Part shown: positions 61,680 through 64,000 of the stretch, in pieces
How positions within the stretch are numbered: position 1 is the stretch's first letter
Layout: every line of letters starts with the position of its first letter
Source of the DNA: Arthrobacter crystallopoietes
Lineage (GTDB): Bacteria > Actinomycetota > Actinomycetes > Actinomycetales > Micrococcaceae
Length of the DNA stretch: 64,000 bases
Direction of reading: 5' to 3'
NCBI RefSeq assembly: GCF_017603825.1
Contig: NZ_CP072014.1
Span: 1,922,001-1,986,000 of the forward strand
Made by a program: the position numbers and the translations under genes
The notes under the pieces: model-generated
What the model was told of the DNA's origin: nothing
Database searches by the model: none
What the model saw: only the letters and a program-made list of their open reading frames with translations

Positions 61680-62539
61680 CCACTGTCGACACGCCTGTGA
61701 CCGCCCGGTCGGTTCACGCTGCATCCCGCCCGCGCCGCAAGAAACGGACCGCTGGCCCGCCCCTGACCGGCTGGCGCCTGCTGCTGGTCCGCAGCTGGCT
61801 ACCTGTGCTGCTGCTCGTCATCTGGGCGACGGCCTCCGCCGGAAGCACGTCGTTGTACTTCCCCTCCATGGCCACCATTCTGCAGACCCTGCAGCAGGAC
61901 TGGCTTGGGCCAGGTTTCGTGGAACATCTGGTGCCCAGCGTGTTGAAGTTCCTGGCGGGCTTCCTGCTCGCCGGCGTGCTTGGCATCGGCCTGGGCCTGG
62001 TGATCGGAATGTTCCCGCTGCTGCGGGCGGCCACCGAGCCGGTCATCCAGTTCCTGCGCTCGCTGCCGCCGCCGGTGCTGCTGCCGATCGGCCTGCTGGT
62101 GTTCGGCATCGGTCCGTCCATGAACATTGCGATCATCGTTGTCGGCGCCATCTGGCCGACCCTGCTCAATACAATCGACGGCGTCCGCTCGTTGGACCCG
62201 CAATTGGGCGAGATGTCCCGCAGCTACAAGCTGACCCCCGGCCAGCGGGTACGCTTCGTGATCCTGCCGAACGCCGGCCCACAGATCTTTGCCGGTCTCC
62301 GGACGACGTTGCAGATGTCGATCATCCTGATTGTGGTTTCGGAAATGGTCGCGTCCACCAACGGGATCGGCTACTACGTCCTGAACTCGCAGCAAACCTT
62401 CGCGGTTGCCGAAACCTGGGCAGGGACCCTCATCCTCGGCCTGCTGGGCTATCTCGCCAACGTCCTATTCACCCGCCTCGAACGGTACGTGCTGCGCTGG
62501 CAGTCCGGCCTTCGAGCAAGCACAGGAAGCGCATCTTGA
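61676..62539 (+). CDS. ABC permease (NitT/TauT type), second
   Basis: 287 residues from TTG 61676 (TTGA overlap). A 30-residue basic N-terminal tail, then about six hydrophobic segments; coupling region VRSLDPQLGEMSRSYKLTPGQRVRFVILPNAGPQIFAGLRT. It is similar to the first permease but clearly different, so the importer likely uses a heterodimer. Confidence 0.91.
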   Translation: MTTVDTPVTARSVHAASRPRRKKRTAGPPLTGWRLLLVRSWLPVLLLVIWATASAGSTSLYFPSMATILQTLQQDWLGPGFVEHLVPSVLKFLAGFLLAGVLGIGLGLVIGMFPLLRAATEPVIQFLRSLPPPVLLPIGLLVFGIGPSMNIAIIVVGAIWPTLLNTIDGVRSLDPQLGEMSRSYKLTPGQRVRFVILPNAGPQIFAGLRTTLQMSIILIVVSEMVASTNGIGYYVLNSQQTFAVAETWAGTLILGLLGYLANVLFTRLERYVLRWQSGLRASTGSAS

Positions 62540-63360
62540 ACATGACTGAAACAACCGTAAGCGGCCTGACAGCGGGATCGACTGACCGAGACGTTCTGCT
62601 GGAGCTGGAGAACCTGCAGAAGAATTACGGCGAGAACAGGATCCTTGCCGGCGTCGACTTCAGCATCTGCCGCGGAGAATTTGTTTGTGTGGTCGGCCCG
62701 TCTGGATCCGGCAAGACAACTCTGCTCCGGTGCATGGCCGGATTGTTGGAACCCAGCGGAGGCCGTACCGTGTTCGAGGGCGAGGAAGTCTCGGAACCGC
62801 CGGCCAAACTCGCCGTCGTTTTTCAGGACTACAGCCGCTCGCTGCTGCCGTGGATGACGGTGGAACAGAACATTGAACTGCCAATGCGCAACAAGTTCTC
62901 CAAGGCGGAGCGTCCGCAGCGGATCGCCCAGGTGCTCGAATCGGTAGGGCTGGCAGGCAAAGGGGCTCTGTATCCCTGGCAGATGTCCGGCGGCATGCAA
63001 CAGCGGGCCGCCATCGCCCGTGGCCTGGCCTACCAGCCGGATGTACTCCTCATGGATGAGCCGTTCGCCGCCGTCGACGCGCAGACCCGGATTGATCTCG
63101 AGGACCTGGTCCTGAAGGTCCGGCGTGACTTTGATACCACCGTCGTCTTCGTTACCCACGACATCGACGAGGCCGTGTATCTCGGAGACCGGGTGATCGT
63201 ACTTTCCGGCGCGCCCACCACCGTCAGCGAAAACATTGAAGTACCGCTGCCACATCCACGGCACCAGGTCACAACCAAATCGCTGCCCGAATACGCGAAG
63301 CTGCGCAGCCGCATCTTTGAACTCATCCAAAACGCCAAATCCCACGCTTCCATCCGCTGA
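62536..63360 (+). CDS. ABC ATPase (NitT/TauT type)
   Basis: About 274 residues from TTG 62536 (TTGA overlap, AGGAAG six bases upstream); ATG 62542 is the alternative. Walker A VVGPSGSGKTT, Q-loop VVFQDYSRSLLPWMT, signature MSGGMQQRAAIARGL, Walker B VLLMDEPFAAVD and H-loop FVTHDIDEAVYLGDR are all intact. It powers the importer encoded upstream. Confidence 0.93.
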   Translation: MNMTETTVSGLTAGSTDRDVLLELENLQKNYGENRILAGVDFSICRGEFVCVVGPSGSGKTTLLRCMAGLLEPSGGRTVFEGEEVSEPPAKLAVVFQDYSRSLLPWMTVEQNIELPMRNKFSKAERPQRIAQVLESVGLAGKGALYPWQMSGGMQQRAAIARGLAYQPDVLLMDEPFAAVDAQTRIDLEDLVLKVRRDFDTTVVFVTHDIDEAVYLGDRVIVLSGAPTTVSENIEVPLPHPRHQVTTKSLPEYAKLRSRIFELIQNAKSHASIR

Positions 63361-63372
63361 AAGGACCATCCC

Positions 63373-64000
63373 ATGAGCAGCCAGTACGTGCCGCTGACCG
63401 CAGAGCAAGCCGCCAAACACCGCACCCGGGTTACCCTCCTGGGCACCGCCGGCGGACCGCCGTGGTGGGACGGCAGCGACCGCAGCGGAATTTCCACCGC
63501 GATTACGGTCAACGACTCCGTTTATTTGATCGACTGCGGCGAAGGCTGGGGTCCGCAGTTCCGCAAGTCCGGTCTGGGCCCGTCGGGTTTCCAGAAGGGC
63601 CTGGACAACATGCGGGCCGTTTTCATCACCCATCACCATTCGGACCACATGGTCGACTACCCGAACCTGCTGCTGCTGGCTTGGCACAACGGATCGGACG
63701 GATTGCGGCGGCCCATCAAAGTGATCGGTCCGGGGGACCGGGGCATGCTGCCGCCGATCTTCGCGGAGGAAGAGCGCGAACACCTGCCGGAAGTGTTCAA
63801 CCCGGAATCCCCGACTCCCGGGCTGGTTGAATCGACTGAACGGCTGCTGCAGGCCTACGCGCTGGACATTAACGACCGTATGCGGGACAACGCCAAGCAG
63901 GACCTGCGCGAAATCTTCGAGTTCGAAGACATCCAACTGCCGGCGGATACCGGAAGGGATCCCAATGGGGATCCCACTCCGCGGATGGAACCGTTCGAGA
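63373..64000 (+). CDS. MBL-fold metallo-hydrolase (partial, runs off the window)
   Basis: From ATG 63373, behind AAAGGA, the frame stays open to the window end (209 codons). VTLLGTAGGPPWWDGSDRSG, then YLIDCGEGWG and the metal motif THHHSDHMVDYPNLLLLAW give the HxHxDH pattern of the metallo-beta-lactamase fold, near arylsulfatase/ribonuclease Z-like members. It lies 12 bases after the ATPase gene, so it may process the imported compound. The C-terminus is not visible. Confidence 0.88.
   Translation, partial: MSSQYVPLTAEQAAKHRTRVTLLGTAGGPPWWDGSDRSGISTAITVNDSVYLIDCGEGWGPQFRKSGLGPSGFQKGLDNMRAVFITHHHSDHMVDYPNLLLLAWHNGSDGLRRPIKVIGPGDRGMLPPIFAEEEREHLPEVFNPESPTPGLVESTERLLQAYALDINDRMRDNAKQDLREIFEFEDIQLPADTGRDPNGDPTPRMEPFE

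Noticed and set aside
62449-63936. A 495-codon minus-strand frame opposite the ABC ATPase and MBL genes
   Set aside because: Antisense shadow; the plus-strand frames carry full Walker motifs and a metal-binding motif.

Overview
This 64 kb window is high-GC DNA with tightly packed operons (many ATGA, GTGA and TTGA stop/start overlaps). It carries coenzyme F420 genes, an MRF-type zinc-starvation factor and several starts that look leaderless. All this fits an actinobacterium, most likely a soil member of the Micrococcaceae (Arthrobacter-like); the genus is inferred from gene content, not proven. I see no tRNA, rRNA, CRISPR array, insertion sequence, integrase or attachment site, so it reads as a chromosomal catabolic region.

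Layout. 1-7.3 kb: end of an unknown gene, an amidase, a secreted Ala/Pro-rich protein, an aminotransferase, a MocR regulator divergent from a YczE-type membrane protein, and a secreted HNH nuclease. 7.4-15.4 kb: a 5-aminovalerate/glutarate pathway (GabT/DavT-type aminotransferase, glutaryl-CoA dehydrogenase, semialdehyde dehydrogenase, 3-hydroxyacyl-CoA dehydrogenase, class III CoA-transferase) with a PucR regulator. 15.6-27.8 kb: a hypothetical protein, then an operon of APC permease, cytochrome P450, 3Fe-4S ferredoxin, ferredoxin reductase, glutamine-synthetase-like ligase, a solute-binding-domain protein without a signal peptide and two PuuD-like hydrolases. These face a gntR-cache gene pair, followed by a second semialdehyde dehydrogenase. 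This set resembles mycobacterial morpholine/piperidine clusters. Next to the glutarate genes it suggests one contiguous route from a cyclic or aliphatic amine (piperidine is the best guess) through 5-aminovalerate to acetoacetyl-CoA.

27.9-30.3 kb: a zinc-starvation operon (MRF, Cys-free ribosomal protein L36, zinc-binding lipoprotein) behind a Zur-like palindrome. 30.4-34.6 kb: housekeeping and stress genes (HhH-GPD protein, RibD-like reductase, DsbA-like protein, methyltransferase, DJ-1/PfpI protein). 34.7-43.2 kb: an F420 block with an FGD-like oxidoreductase, CofE with an unusual GX3 tail, a three-gene ABC importer of the proposed F420-0 type, then nitrilase, dihydropyrimidinase and an F420-type LLM oxidoreductase for reductive pyrimidine/hydantoin breakdown. 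43.3-49.1 kb: a LuxR regulator, a cupin, a DUF1304 protein, a secreted Ig-like repeat protein and a CapA protein.

49.2-58.8 kb: a hydroxyquinol/resorcinol pathway (hydroxyquinol 1,2-dioxygenase, maleylacetate reductase, FAD phenol-type hydroxylase), then an esterase with a two-component flavin monooxygenase and two AraC regulators around a RibD-like reductase. 58.9-64 kb: a LysR regulator divergent from a NitT/TauT-type ABC importer with two different permeases and an MBL-fold hydrolase that runs off the window.
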